64,000 nt of DNA from an uncultured Pseudomonadota bacterium (GTDB lineage: Bacteria; Pseudomonadota; Alphaproteobacteria; Rs-D84): NCBI GenBank assembly GCA_902781465.1, contig CACZJK010000003.1, positions 199,867 through 263,866 on the forward strand, read 5' to 3'. Below the pieces are notes generated by a model. The model made no database searches and was not told where the DNA came from. It saw only the letters and a list, made by a program, of their open reading frames with translations. Each line of letters starts with the position of its first letter. Position 1 is the first letter of the stretch. Positions 51,715 to 60,913 of this stretch are shown here, in pieces. The position numbers and the translations under genes were made by a program.

Positions 51715-53034
51715 ATGGGTACACTAGTATTTGAAAATATAAAAATTGCGAATATTCATGGCTATGAACATAACGCAAAAACGCATCCTGAATCTCAGGT
51801 GCAACAGATAATATCTTCTATAAACAAATTTGGGTTTAATAATCCAATATTAATTGATGAAAATAATGAAATCATTGCAGGTCATGGCCGTTTTTTGGCT
51901 GCTAAGGCAATGAATCTGGAAACCGTTCCAACGATAAAGCTTTCGCATTTAACGGATGCGCAAAAACGCGCTTATAGATTGGCAGATAATAAGATTGCTG
52001 AAAACGGTGGCTGGAATAAAGAATTGCTAAGCCTTGAAATCAAAGATTTAGAAAAAATATGCCTGGACGATAACTTTGTAATTCAAGATATCGGGTTTAA
52101 TGATGCTGAATTGGATTCTATAGTTAGCTTTACAGATATAAAACCAATCAGTCAGAAAACCAATGCTGTGCCATTTATACCAGAAGATGAAATCGTATCA
52201 AAGTCTGGTGATATATGGCAATTAGGTAAACATCGCATAATCTGTGGTGACAGTTTAAATCCAGACACATTTTTAAAATTGTTTGATGGTAAAAAGGCCG
52301 ACATGATTCTGCAAGACCCGCCATACAACGTCAAAATAGATGGTCATGTATGTGGTTCTGGCACTATTAAACACAAAGAATTTGCAATGGCATCTGGTGA
52401 AATGACTATGGATGAATTCACAAAGTTTTTGATGAATAACTTCGCACTGTGTAAACAGTATTCCAACGATGGTTCTTTGCATTATAACTTTATGGATTGG
52501 CGTCATGTTTTGGAAATCACAGTCGCAGGCAAGGACATATTTGATAAATTCATCAATATGTGTGTATGGGTAAAAACATCTGGTGGCATGGGCAGTTTAT
52601 ACAGAAGTCAACATGAACTGTGTTTTATATTCCAAAATGGCAAAGAATCACATAATAACAATGTCCAACTTGGCAAATATGGCCGGTATAGAACCAATGT
52701 ATGGCAATATGCTGGTGTAAATGCTTTTGGTAAACATAAACAAGATGGCATTATGCATCCAACGGTTAAGCCCGTAGAGATGTTAAAAGATGCGATATTG
52801 GATGTATCAAAACGTGGTGATATCGTGTTGGATTGTTTCCTTGGTTCGGGTAGCACTTTAATTGCATGCCAACAATCTGGGCGTATTTGTTATGGCATAG
52901 AATATGAACCGCTTTATATCGATACAACAATACGGCGCTTTCAGAATTTATTCAGCATAGATGCAATAAATTTATCCGCCAACAAAACATACAATGAATT
53001 ATTGAAAGAACACAAAGGGGAAAATAATGTCTGA
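51715..53034 (+). CDS. ParB-like / DNA adenine methylase fusion
   Basis: The 439-residue protein has an N-terminal ParB-type nuclease domain (GHGRFLAAKAMNLETVPTIK, residues about 45-70). A type II N4/N6 methylase follows, with DPPYN near residue 201 and LDCFLGSGSTLIA near 380, the order of the beta class. AAAAGGAGG precedes the start. Such fusions are a frequent part of phage packaging modules in alphaproteobacteria. It overlaps the next gene by 8 bp. Confidence 0.85.
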   Translation: MGTLVFENIKIANIHGYEHNAKTHPESQVQQIISSINKFGFNNPILIDENNEIIAGHGRFLAAKAMNLETVPTIKLSHLTDAQKRAYRLADNKIAENGGWNKELLSLEIKDLEKICLDDNFVIQDIGFNDAELDSIVSFTDIKPISQKTNAVPFIPEDEIVSKSGDIWQLGKHRIICGDSLNPDTFLKLFDGKKADMILQDPPYNVKIDGHVCGSGTIKHKEFAMASGEMTMDEFTKFLMNNFALCKQYSNDGSLHYNFMDWRHVLEITVAGKDIFDKFINMCVWVKTSGGMGSLYRSQHELCFIFQNGKESHNNNVQLGKYGRYRTNVWQYAGVNAFGKHKQDGIMHPTVKPVEMLKDAILDVSKRGDIVLDCFLGSGSTLIACQQSGRICYGIEYEPLYIDTTIRRFQNLFSIDAINLSANKTYNELLKEHKGENNV

Positions 53035-53431
53035 TTATGAAATAGGATATGGTCGCCCACCAAAATCAACACGGTTTAAACCAGGTCAATCGGGCAACCC
53101 AAAGGGGCGTAAAAAGGGTTCTATGAATCTTGATATGATTTTGATGAAGGCTTTGGATGCAAAAATAACCGTTGAAACACCAGCCGGTACAAAGCGTATT
53201 ACTAAAAAAGAAGCGATAGCTATGAGATTGGTAAACAAAGCGGCTATGGGCGATCCTAAATCAATACAAACACTGTTGCCTTGGATGTCTAAAGTAGAAG
53301 AACGCAACAAATTAATCGCACAAAAGTTAGAAGATGTAACCGAACAAGATGATATGATAATAAAAGGTTTTATAGATGGTATCAGGACGAATAACGCCGC
53401 AACGTCAACTGCAAGCAATATTGCGGAATAA
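53027..53431 (+). CDS. DUF5681-family protein
   Basis: The 134-residue protein begins GYGRPPKSTRFKPGQSGNPK, the diagnostic DUF5681 motif, then a helical region. It is placed where a small terminase subunit is expected, and that role is inferred. It overlaps both neighbours (8 bp and 56 bp). Confidence 0.75.
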   Translation: MSDYEIGYGRPPKSTRFKPGQSGNPKGRKKGSMNLDMILMKALDAKITVETPAGTKRITKKEAIAMRLVNKAAMGDPKSIQTLLPWMSKVEERNKLIAQKLEDVTEQDDMIIKGFIDGIRTNNAATSTASNIAE

Positions 53432-54848
53432 CTTTAAAAGTTTTGTTATCAAGGTATTTCAAACAGTATCGAATGATACATACCTTGATAACTGGCATAT
53501 AGACGTTGTGTGTAATGAAATAGAACAAATGATATCTGGTGAAAATACAAGATTGATTGTTAATTTGCCACCACGTAATATGAAATCCATTATTTGTTCT
53601 GTTGCATTACCTGCGTATTTGTTGGGTAAAAATCCGCACGAACAGATAGTGTGTGTAAGTTATTCTGATGATTTGTCATCACAACTAGCAAACCAATTTA
53701 AAATGGTTATAGAATCACAGTGGTATAAAGATTTATTCCCAGCGGTTATATTAAAAACACGTGGTTTGGATATGCTGCGTACAAGCGTTGGCGGTTATCG
53801 CTTTGCAACATCTATTTGTGGCCCATTAACAGGATTTGGTGGTAATTGGATAATAATTGATGACCCTTTAAAGGCTGGTGACGGTTTTTCTGATACGGTT
53901 CGTGAAAAAGTAAACGACTGGTATACAAATACTTTGTATTCACGATTGAATAATAAAAATACTGGTCGCATATTGGTTGTTATGCAACGTTTGCATGAAA
54001 TGGATTTAACAGGATATTTATTATCTAGACCTCTTGGATTCAAACAAATTCGCATACCAATTATTGCGGAAGAAAATGAAGATTGGTCTTTTACTGATAA
54101 ATTCAATCGAGAACATCATATAAACAGACAAAAAAACGATTTATTGCATCCTGTACGTGAAAACTTTGATGCTGTCACCAGTATGCGTAATATGATGGGT
54201 GAATTTGCCTTTGCTGGGCAATACCAACAAAGGCCAGTGCCATTAGAGGGAGGTATTGTTAAACGTGGTTGGATACGTTATTATCAAAATTTACCAAGGA
54301 TTTGGACTATAGCTATTTCTTGGGATACAGCGGCAAAGGCTGGCTCAAAAAATGCGTATTCTGCATGTTCTGTGCTTGGCATATGTGATGGTGACAAACC
54401 AGGTAAATACAATAGAAAGATTGTGTTGTTGGAAGTTCACAGAATGAAATTGGAATTTCCACAATTGATGGAAAAAATAATTGAAATGTCCAATGAAATT
54501 CAAAACAAATACCAGAAAATGTTCAATATGAAATTTATGCGTGTAGAAACAGTAATAGAAGACGCATCATCTGGGACACAGATTATACAATTTTTACATT
54601 CCAAGGGAATACGCATAGAAGGAATCAAACCAGAAAACGATAAAGAAACCAGATTGATAGGAATTACACATCTTTTGGAAAATGGCACAGTATTATTACC
54701 AAACCAACAAGATGGTGAAACGGTGGACTTTTTCGATGAATTGTTTAAATTCCCGAATTCCACATTCAAAGATATGGTTGATTCATTCTCGCAAGGTGTC
54801 AGATATATGGACGACAAATATGTTTCCGGATGTAAAGGGTATTTTTAA
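53376..54848 (+). CDS. Phage terminase large subunit
   Basis: The 490-residue protein has a deviant Walker A (NLPPRNMKS near 65), Walker B WIIIDDP near 158, and a C-terminal RNase H-like nuclease start (AISWDTAAKAGSKN, near 312). It packages DNA into heads. No portal, protease or capsid genes follow, so this is an isolated packaging module. Confidence 0.85.
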   Translation: MVSGRITPQRQLQAILRNNFKSFVIKVFQTVSNDTYLDNWHIDVVCNEIEQMISGENTRLIVNLPPRNMKSIICSVALPAYLLGKNPHEQIVCVSYSDDLSSQLANQFKMVIESQWYKDLFPAVILKTRGLDMLRTSVGGYRFATSICGPLTGFGGNWIIIDDPLKAGDGFSDTVREKVNDWYTNTLYSRLNNKNTGRILVVMQRLHEMDLTGYLLSRPLGFKQIRIPIIAEENEDWSFTDKFNREHHINRQKNDLLHPVRENFDAVTSMRNMMGEFAFAGQYQQRPVPLEGGIVKRGWIRYYQNLPRIWTIAISWDTAAKAGSKNAYSACSVLGICDGDKPGKYNRKIVLLEVHRMKLEFPQLMEKIIEMSNEIQNKYQKMFNMKFMRVETVIEDASSGTQIIQFLHSKGIRIEGIKPENDKETRLIGITHLLENGTVLLPNQQDGETVDFFDELFKFPNSTFKDMVDSFSQGVRYMDDKYVSGCKGYF

Positions 54849-54850
54849 CG

Positions 54851-55588
54851 TTAAAATGGATATTCGCCATTTGCCCATTTGCAAGGATTGAAGTCCGCTA
54901 TACCAGTGACATATTTATCACACTGATCATAAAAACCATAAGTAATTCTAATATATTCACTTGACGAAAGAGTTTGTTTGTTCTTTTCTACATATTCATA
55001 AACAGCATTATCTGATGCAGGTGTGCCATTGAACACACACGCTAAACATTCACACATTTTTTGAATATAATTCTGGTTTAGTTGAACACGACCGTTTTGC
55101 ATATTATATTCGCATCTATTAAAAAATTGATTTTTTAATTTTTTTCGTATTTCTGGATTTTGTTTTGCTATTTTTGTTATTTTTGCTGTTTCTTCCTTTT
55201 CTTTTTGTGCAGCAACTTTTTTCCTTTTATCTATTTGATATTCATCGAATACTTTTGTGTTAACAACATGTATGGTTTTACTATTAGAAATTTTATTTCC
55301 TTCTTTATCCGCAAAATATGGTGCGCCGATTAATCTACCCTGATTACTGGTGTCGATAAATTTTTTGTTCAGCACAGCATAATCTGTGAATTCAGCAAAA
55401 GCATCTTTTGAATATGATTTTGTTCTTTCCATAATATCATTAGAGACACAAAAATAATCGCCCTCAGAAATATTGTAACTTTTTAAACTGTCATCATTGA
55501 CTTGACCGCATCTATACGGGCGGGGTTCATTGACCATACATGAAGATAGTATAGTGCTTATAATTAATAAAATTAAAAACTGTTTCAT
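54851..55588 (-). CDS. Putative lipoprotein co-transcribed with the ankyrin protein
   Basis: I chose the ATG at 55588, after AAAAGGA; the product is 245 residues with a lipobox (FLILLIISTILSSC). A polar domain with several Cys (CECLACVF, QCDKYV) follows. No family is recognised. It starts 10 bp after the ankyrin gene ends and so lies downstream of leader RNA copy D. Confidence 0.55.
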   Translation of the reverse strand: MKQFLILLIISTILSSCMVNEPRPYRCGQVNDDSLKSYNISEGDYFCVSNDIMERTKSYSKDAFAEFTDYAVLNKKFIDTSNQGRLIGAPYFADKEGNKISNSKTIHVVNTKVFDEYQIDKRKKVAAQKEKEETAKITKIAKQNPEIRKKLKNQFFNRCEYNMQNGRVQLNQNYIQKMCECLACVFNGTPASDNAVYEYVEKNKQTLSSSEYIRITYGFYDQCDKYVTGIADFNPCKWANGEYPF

Positions 55589-55598
55589 GTTATTCCTT

Positions 55599-57332
55599 TT
55601 ATTCATGAACATTTATTTCTTTTAATTTATAAGATTTTACATTTTTATTGTATACGCTTGCATTAAACTTCCATTTTTCTTTTGGCCCCAAATTGGTTAC
55701 GGCAGCGTTTGTTATATCAACTATCGCACCATCTTGATCATACAAACTAAACTCAATATATACGCTTATTAATGATGTGTCTGTATTATTTATAAATGTT
55801 CCACAAATTTGCCTCCCAAATTCTGTATTACACCAACGAACATCTATTACTTCATGCTTTGGTTTTGCACCGTATTTTTGTAACAATTGAACCACATCCA
55901 GCATATTATTGTTTTCCGCATACTCTATCGGTTGCTGGGTTTTATAATCTGGTTTGATACGTTTTATTGTACCATCGCTATTAAATGTTTTTATTTCTGT
56001 ATTAAATCTAAATTCAGCATTTGCATTCGCACCATTTGCTAACCACAAACCCAATCTTTCAACAAGATTATCCGGATTGTCTAATATCACTGCCCATACC
56101 AAAGGCATCTTCTGTCCATCAACATATCCATATTCTGGTACTTTTGCACCATGCTTTAATAATAATTTCAACCATTCTGGGTCGCTAACAGGAATTACCC
56201 TTTCTATAGGCAACAATTCTGTTTTTTGTCCATCTTCTTTGATTGTTACCTGGGGTATATTTAAGTCTACACCTTTTTGAAGAAGTAGCTCTGCTGTTTT
56301 TATATCATTTCCATTGATTGCTTTCATCAATGGTGTCTGTTTGTAAATAGTCGGAGAAAAATTGTCTAATATCGTGTATTGGTCAGAAATATTTGCTCCA
56401 TTTTCTATGCATAATTTCGCAAGCTCAAAATATTTTGAACCAATACCTATAATCCTAGTAAAAAAACTATCTTTATTTTCTTTATATTTATAATTTACAT
56501 CTGCGCCCTTGTTGATTAAGTCTTTTACTGTTTCTGGATTGTTTATCCAAACGGCAAGAAAATATAACGTGTTCGATGCATCTGTTCCATGATCTACATC
56601 AAACTCAAGTTTACCAGAAGACGACTTTCTGAAAAATAATTGTGTAGTTATCTTATCTTCACCACACCAAGTACAAGAAAATGATATTTTACAGAGTTTT
56701 TCCCCAGATATTTCTACGAGCTTTATATCATCCACTGGAACTTCTATTTCGTCTTTTTTGTATTCGTTATGTGAGTCTAATAAACTTTTGAAGGCGTTAA
56801 GATTACAAAAGTCTTCATTGTAATTCAGTAAACGATTTTTCTTTTCAACCCATTTTTTTTGTAGTGATTCTTCTTCTTTTTTTCTTTCTTCTATTTTTTT
56901 CTGCCAATATTCGCGATCTATATCTTCGCATAATATTTCTGCCTCTACAAGAGCTTTCCTGCCTTCTACACTTGTTAATGCTCCTCCTTCTAACCATGCA
57001 GCTTCTTCAAATATGCCCAATTTTTTACCAACATGTCCCAATAAACAATGACAATAATCTTCAGAATGAACTTCTTCACATTGTTTGTATCGAAACAACC
57101 TTTTGTCTTCCTTTTTAGATAAAGTATCCGGATCAGAAATCTTATTTTGTGCATCAACCGTATTTTGTTTATTAGTCGATTGAACGTTTTTTTCTACATG
57201 TTGACTTGTTTTATAAATTTGTTGGGTGTTTATAGGTTGTTGCGATGTGCTATTTGCTTTATCTTCTGATATTAAACCATATATAAAACCTATTATGACC
57301 AAAAAACCAACAAATTTGAAAAATCCTCTCAT
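55599..57332 (-). CDS. Membrane-anchored ankyrin-repeat protein with FxLYD-like C-terminus
   Basis: The 577-residue protein has an N-terminal membrane segment (FFKFVGFLVIIGFIYGL). A coiled, charged region and a helical Cys-containing domain follow. Ankyrin repeats lie at about residues 260-460 (TLYFLAVWINNPETVKDLIN, LMKAINGNDIKTAELLLQKG, WLKLLLKHGAKVPEYG). The C-terminus (YIEFSLYDQDGAIVDIT, LGPKEKWKF) fits an FxLYD domain. Ankyrin proteins commonly mediate host or inter-bacterial interactions. It is controlled by leader RNA copy D. Confidence 0.7.
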   Translation of the reverse strand: MRGFFKFVGFLVIIGFIYGLISEDKANSTSQQPINTQQIYKTSQHVEKNVQSTNKQNTVDAQNKISDPDTLSKKEDKRLFRYKQCEEVHSEDYCHCLLGHVGKKLGIFEEAAWLEGGALTSVEGRKALVEAEILCEDIDREYWQKKIEERKKEEESLQKKWVEKKNRLLNYNEDFCNLNAFKSLLDSHNEYKKDEIEVPVDDIKLVEISGEKLCKISFSCTWCGEDKITTQLFFRKSSSGKLEFDVDHGTDASNTLYFLAVWINNPETVKDLINKGADVNYKYKENKDSFFTRIIGIGSKYFELAKLCIENGANISDQYTILDNFSPTIYKQTPLMKAINGNDIKTAELLLQKGVDLNIPQVTIKEDGQKTELLPIERVIPVSDPEWLKLLLKHGAKVPEYGYVDGQKMPLVWAVILDNPDNLVERLGLWLANGANANAEFRFNTEIKTFNSDGTIKRIKPDYKTQQPIEYAENNNMLDVVQLLQKYGAKPKHEVIDVRWCNTEFGRQICGTFINNTDTSLISVYIEFSLYDQDGAIVDITNAAVTNLGPKEKWKFNASVYNKNVKSYKLKEINVHE

Positions 57333-57367
57333 TTTTTCTCTCCGTGATGATTTTTGCTATTTAACAC

Positions 57368-57582
57368 AAAAACCGCCAAAGAAATTGGCGGTCGGGGAGT
57401 TCTCAAATCATTTGTTCGTTGATTCCGTGGCTTTCGGTTTTCACCTGTTTTATAACCAACAGCTCCCCGACCATAAGTCAGGGATGATAACGGTGCAAAA
57501 GACACCGATAACATCAGATTACGATGCTTTCGCACCGGAACAAATAGGCTTGAGATAGCCCCGAACCCAATCCCTTGGATTC
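57368..57582 (-). promoter_or_regulatory. Leader RNA copy D with attenuator architecture
   Basis: On the minus strand in order: CCAA-GGGA-TTGG (57578-57567), CGGTGC-GAAA-GCATCG (57537-57522, GNRA loop), CGGTGT-CTTTT-GCACCG (57507-57491), CCCTGAC (57483-57477) pairing with GTCGGGG, and an accessory CTGTT/AACAG stem. The terminator ACCGCCAA/TTGGCGGT (57392-57373) with T-run ends 36 nt before the ankyrin start. GGTCGGGGAG (57472-57463) pairs over 10 bp with CTCCCCGACC (57399-57390). Relative to copy B, stem bases swap in pairs (C-G to U-A, U-G to U-A), supporting a real RNA fold. Confidence 0.8.
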
Positions 57583-57588
57583 ACTAGA

Positions 57589-57617
57589 ATAATACATTAA
57601 AATATGATAATAATCAA
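57589..57617 (-). promoter_or_regulatory. Promoter of leader RNA copy D
   Basis: TTGATT (57617-57612), a 17-bp spacer and TATTAT (57594-57589), six bases before the leader's GAATCC. Confidence 0.7.
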
Positions 57618-57621
57618 GTTA

Positions 57622-57843
57622 TTAAGGTTTTTGTGATAGTTGCTTTTTCCATAAAGCCGCCATTTGTAACAATTTATAATTAATACGTTTAATAAGCCAT
57701 GCTTGGCGACAAGTTAAATTGCCATCATTGGTCCTGCGGATTGCTGCTTCTAATTCCCGCAAAGAACGGCATGCAGCAAAGTAGAGCATAATAAAATCTG
57801 TTTTATTACTGGGCTTGATATCATCAAAATGCTTATACTTCAT
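57622..57843 (-). CDS. Small conserved protein, paralogue of 23870-24157
   Basis: The ATG at 57843 follows AAAGGA; the product is 73 residues. MKYKHFDDIKPSNKTDFIML, then FAACRSLRELEAAIRRTN and TCRQAWLIKRI, repeat the 24-kb paralogue. Its leader is also conserved (ACTGGACTTT, ACGACAACC, AAAGGATTGTCT). It is immediately upstream of the copy D promoter. Function unknown. Confidence 0.55.
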   Translation of the reverse strand: MKYKHFDDIKPSNKTDFIMLYFAACRSLRELEAAIRRTNDGNLTCRQAWLIKRINYKLLQMAALWKKQLSQKP

Positions 57844-57919
57844 AGACAATCCTTTTATGGTTGTCGTAGTAATGATTACATTTTGCTTAAAGTCCAGTCT
57901 TTTTCTGACTAAAATGGTA

Positions 57920-58597
57920 TTAATACATTTCTTTTAGTTCTGTTGGAGATTTTCGGTCCCAACAAACATTTTTCTTAACGATTTTGGCTGGATTACCGCC
58001 AATCACAGTGTATGTTTCAGTAAAATTCTTTGTCACGACACTTTCAGCGCCAACAATAGTATTATTTGGTATTTTAGCATTTTTTAGCAATCTTACCCCA
58101 TGTCCAATCCAGCATTTATCACCGATAATTATATTTCCGGGTCCGTTTAATACTTTTTTTGTTTTTTTATCAAGAACCGCATGAAAATCTGTTGCAACAA
58201 TACTGACATGCCAACCAATCATGCAATCTTGTCCTATGGTCACAGATGCACCTGTTTCGCATAATTCAATATAACCACCTGTGATAGTGCTTCCATTGCC
58301 CCATTTTAACTTTTGGTTCCTGCCAAGACGGACAAATACAGATAAATTATTTATTTCTGGGCTGGTTCCAAATGTAAGATTCGCATTATTTGCTTCAATG
58401 ATTATTTTTGATGATTTAAATAATGTTTCTGCGGTCAATATTATAGTGTTATTTGAACCATTGATTTCAATATCCAAACCAGAAATTCTTTTATACTTTG
58501 TTAAGACAACTTCTTTTTTGCTGTCTTTGATGATAATACGATTGTTCTTTCCGATAATTGTATATTTTTTGAATAAGGTTCGATGAATATTTTTCAT
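57920..58597 (-). CDS. Hexapeptide-repeat acyltransferase
   Basis: The 225-residue protein shows the left-handed beta-helix (IIGKNNRIIIKDSKKEVV repeats, then GPGNIIIGDKCWIGHGVRLL, AKIPNNTIVGAESVV) and the CysE/LacA/NodL-type end YTVIGGNPAKIVKKNV. It likely acetylates a sugar of a surface glycan. It is the last gene of the 62.7-57.9-kb minus-strand group. Confidence 0.8.
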   Translation of the reverse strand: MKNIHRTLFKKYTIIGKNNRIIIKDSKKEVVLTKYKRISGLDIEINGSNNTIILTAETLFKSSKIIIEANNANLTFGTSPEINNLSVFVRLGRNQKLKWGNGSTITGGYIELCETGASVTIGQDCMIGWHVSIVATDFHAVLDKKTKKVLNGPGNIIIGDKCWIGHGVRLLKNAKIPNNTIVGAESVVTKNFTETYTVIGGNPAKIVKKNVCWDRKSPTELKEMY

Positions 58598-58599
58598 AT

Positions 58600-59433
58600 T
58601 TATCTCGTTGTTTGATATCTTTTTCGAATTGCATTATAGATCAAAGGAATATATTTTTCCATCATAGTATCATTTTTTATCTCGTTATGGTTGTATTCAA
58701 TATATGCCTGTTGCCAAGAGTCTTTATCGTTTTTGAACCTTGGTGTCTTTGAACTAAGCGCATCGCCTTTTATCTTTTTTATCAAAAATTCTTCATATGA
58801 TTTAAATATGTAATGGTTTATGTGTATATTTTTATAAGTGCCATTTTGAATTCTTGCATTTGATACAGGTATTATTTTTTCGCCAATTGCATTAACAGCA
58901 TAATATCCATTAATAGGAGCCGGCAGATGTAAAGTTTTTACCTCTATCTTTCGTGGGTTTACTATGCTTTTACACATTTCTGTTTTTATATCAAAAGTAT
59001 TATGTGCGGTAAAGCGCTCTATAACTAATCCAGGTTCTTTTTTCTGGATATTATTATCACCATAAACCAACCATTGCAGAACAACAGCAGCATATTTTTC
59101 AAAAGTACTCAAACTTTTTGCAATATTTCCAGAATCTGCAACTATAAATTCATCTATATCTATAACCGCCAACCAAAAAGTTTCGTCTTTGTGTTTTTCA
59201 ACGCAATCGCGATATGCGGGCATTTGCATAGCCACGCCGGGCCAATATGTATATTCAACAATTCCTGAATCTATATATGGTTGTAGTATTTGTTTTATAT
59301 TATCTGTGCTTTCGTTATCATATACATAAAATTTTTCGAATCCAACAAGCAAATGGTATTCCAACCATTCTGGCATATATTCAGCCTCGTTTTTTATTAT
59401 ACATGTCGCAGACAAATAATTTTTATAATTCAT
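58600..59433 (-). CDS. Glycosyltransferase (GT92/GT2-like)
   Basis: The 277-residue protein begins LSATCIIKNEAEYMPEWLEY and HLLVGFEKFYVYDNESTDN, then AVIDIDEFIV (the D-x-D, near residue 90), the DUF23/GT92 pattern. It overlaps the ABC-F stop by 1 bp and is followed by the acyltransferase, so a glycan assembly role is likely. Confidence 0.8.
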   Translation of the reverse strand: MNYKNYLSATCIIKNEAEYMPEWLEYHLLVGFEKFYVYDNESTDNIKQILQPYIDSGIVEYTYWPGVAMQMPAYRDCVEKHKDETFWLAVIDIDEFIVADSGNIAKSLSTFEKYAAVVLQWLVYGDNNIQKKEPGLVIERFTAHNTFDIKTEMCKSIVNPRKIEVKTLHLPAPINGYYAVNAIGEKIIPVSNARIQNGTYKNIHINHYIFKSYEEFLIKKIKGDALSSKTPRFKNDKDSWQQAYIEYNHNEIKNDTMMEKYIPLIYNAIRKRYQTTR

Positions 59434-60857
59434 TATCTAAATTTTTGTTTTAATTTTCCATTTTGTATAAAATATTTGTTGGTCAAATTCAGTCTGTCTA
59501 AAAAGCCACTTTCGTGTGATACTATTATAAATGCACCTGCATAAGCATTCAGCACAGAAATAATGTATTCTTTTGTTTCCAAATCAATATTATTTGTAAT
59601 TTCATCCAGTATTAAAAGCTTAGGCGGTCTAGCAGCAATTTGTGCCAACGATAATCTAGCCTTTTCACCACCAGATAACGTTTTTACTTTTGCAAACACC
59701 TCTTCATTTTTACGGAACAGGAAATCATTTAAGTGTTTACGAATTGCCTTTGCGTCCATTGATGGTGCACGTTCACGTATAACTTCCTCTACTGTGTCGT
59801 CAGGATTTAAATTGGTGTAATATTGTTCCAAATATCCAATATCTGATGGCTTTGGCAGAACCCAATCACCAGAAACATTTACTGATTTATTTTGCATTAT
59901 TGCTTTTATAAAAGTTGTTTTTCCTGATGCATTATTACCGCTTATAGAAACTTTATCTGTCGGAGCCATAGAAAAGAACACGTCAGATAAAACTATGTGT
60001 ACACCATAAGAGCATTCCCCAAAAGAAACCGATACCAAATTAGCCCCAGTTTGAACATAAGCATTATCAATATTGAATTTTAATTTATATTCTTCTGGCA
60101 AACGGTTTTGTTGCAAAGAACTTTGTACATTTCCAAGGCGTTCGTTTAATTTAGCAATTTTTGCATCTGCTTTCGCCTGCGCATTGTCTGATTTCGCATC
60201 AAATCCCAATTTATCATTATCTTTGGCTTTCTTTTTACCAGCTTTGCCGGCTTTTTGAGATTCTTGTTGACGCTGTATTTTTAGTTTTTTCTTTTCTTTT
60301 TTCAAATCGCTCAGCATTTTTTGTTGAGATGCCAATGCCAAACCATTTTCATACATATAATCGTTATAATCGCCAGAAAACACAGTTATCTTGCCATCTT
60401 TGATATGCCATAATTTATCAACAGTATTTGTTAAAACATCCAAATCATGACTAACAATTATCAATGTTCCTTGATAATTATCTAATTTACGTAGCAAAGA
60501 ATATTTTACATTTTGATCTAAATGATTAGTTGGTTCGTCCAAGATCAATAAATCTGGTTGAACGGCTAAAGCTTCTGTAAAAGCTTTGTTAAATCTTTCA
60601 CCACCACTTAATTCGCTGTGTTCTAAAACAGTTTGTGGAACGTATCCAACAACCAAATTATCAATACCACTAATACGGCCACCAGAAGGATCCATTTCTC
60701 CCATCAACATTTTGACTAATGATGATTTGCCACTGCCATTACGGCCGATAATTCCAATTCTGTCACCAGGTAATATTTGTGTGTTAAATCCTTCAAAACA
60801 CACTTTGTGAGGAAAATCTAAAGATAAATTAGTTATAGTTATAGGTTTGTGTGACAT
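59433..60857 (-). CDS. ABC-F family ATPase
   Basis: The 474-residue protein has two ATP-binding cassettes: Walker A GRNGSGKS near 37 and GNNASGKT near 308; signatures LSGGERFNKAF near 80 and LSGGEKARLSLAQ near 405; Walker B LLILDEPTNHLD and LLILDEITNNIDL. A Lys-rich coiled linker (KKEKKKLKIQRQQESQKAGK) joins them and there are no membrane helices. It is shorter than most ABC-F translation factors (about 530-640 residues), with a compact first cassette. It probably acts on ribosomes; resistance or stress roles are possible. Confidence 0.8.
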   Translation of the reverse strand: MSHKPITITNLSLDFPHKVCFEGFNTQILPGDRIGIIGRNGSGKSSLVKMLMGEMDPSGGRISGIDNLVVGYVPQTVLEHSELSGGERFNKAFTEALAVQPDLLILDEPTNHLDQNVKYSLLRKLDNYQGTLIIVSHDLDVLTNTVDKLWHIKDGKITVFSGDYNDYMYENGLALASQQKMLSDLKKEKKKLKIQRQQESQKAGKAGKKKAKDNDKLGFDAKSDNAQAKADAKIAKLNERLGNVQSSLQQNRLPEEYKLKFNIDNAYVQTGANLVSVSFGECSYGVHIVLSDVFFSMAPTDKVSISGNNASGKTTFIKAIMQNKSVNVSGDWVLPKPSDIGYLEQYYTNLNPDDTVEEVIRERAPSMDAKAIRKHLNDFLFRKNEEVFAKVKTLSGGEKARLSLAQIAARPPKLLILDEITNNIDLETKEYIISVLNAYAGAFIIVSHESGFLDRLNLTNKYFIQNGKLKQKFR

Positions 60858-60913
60858 ATATTAAGCCTTTTGTATAAAAATAGAACAAATATAGCCAAAG
60901 TCAATAAATTTCG

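Noticed and set aside
50791..54848. Complete prophage
   Set aside because: There are no portal, capsid, tail or lysis genes and no integrase nearby.
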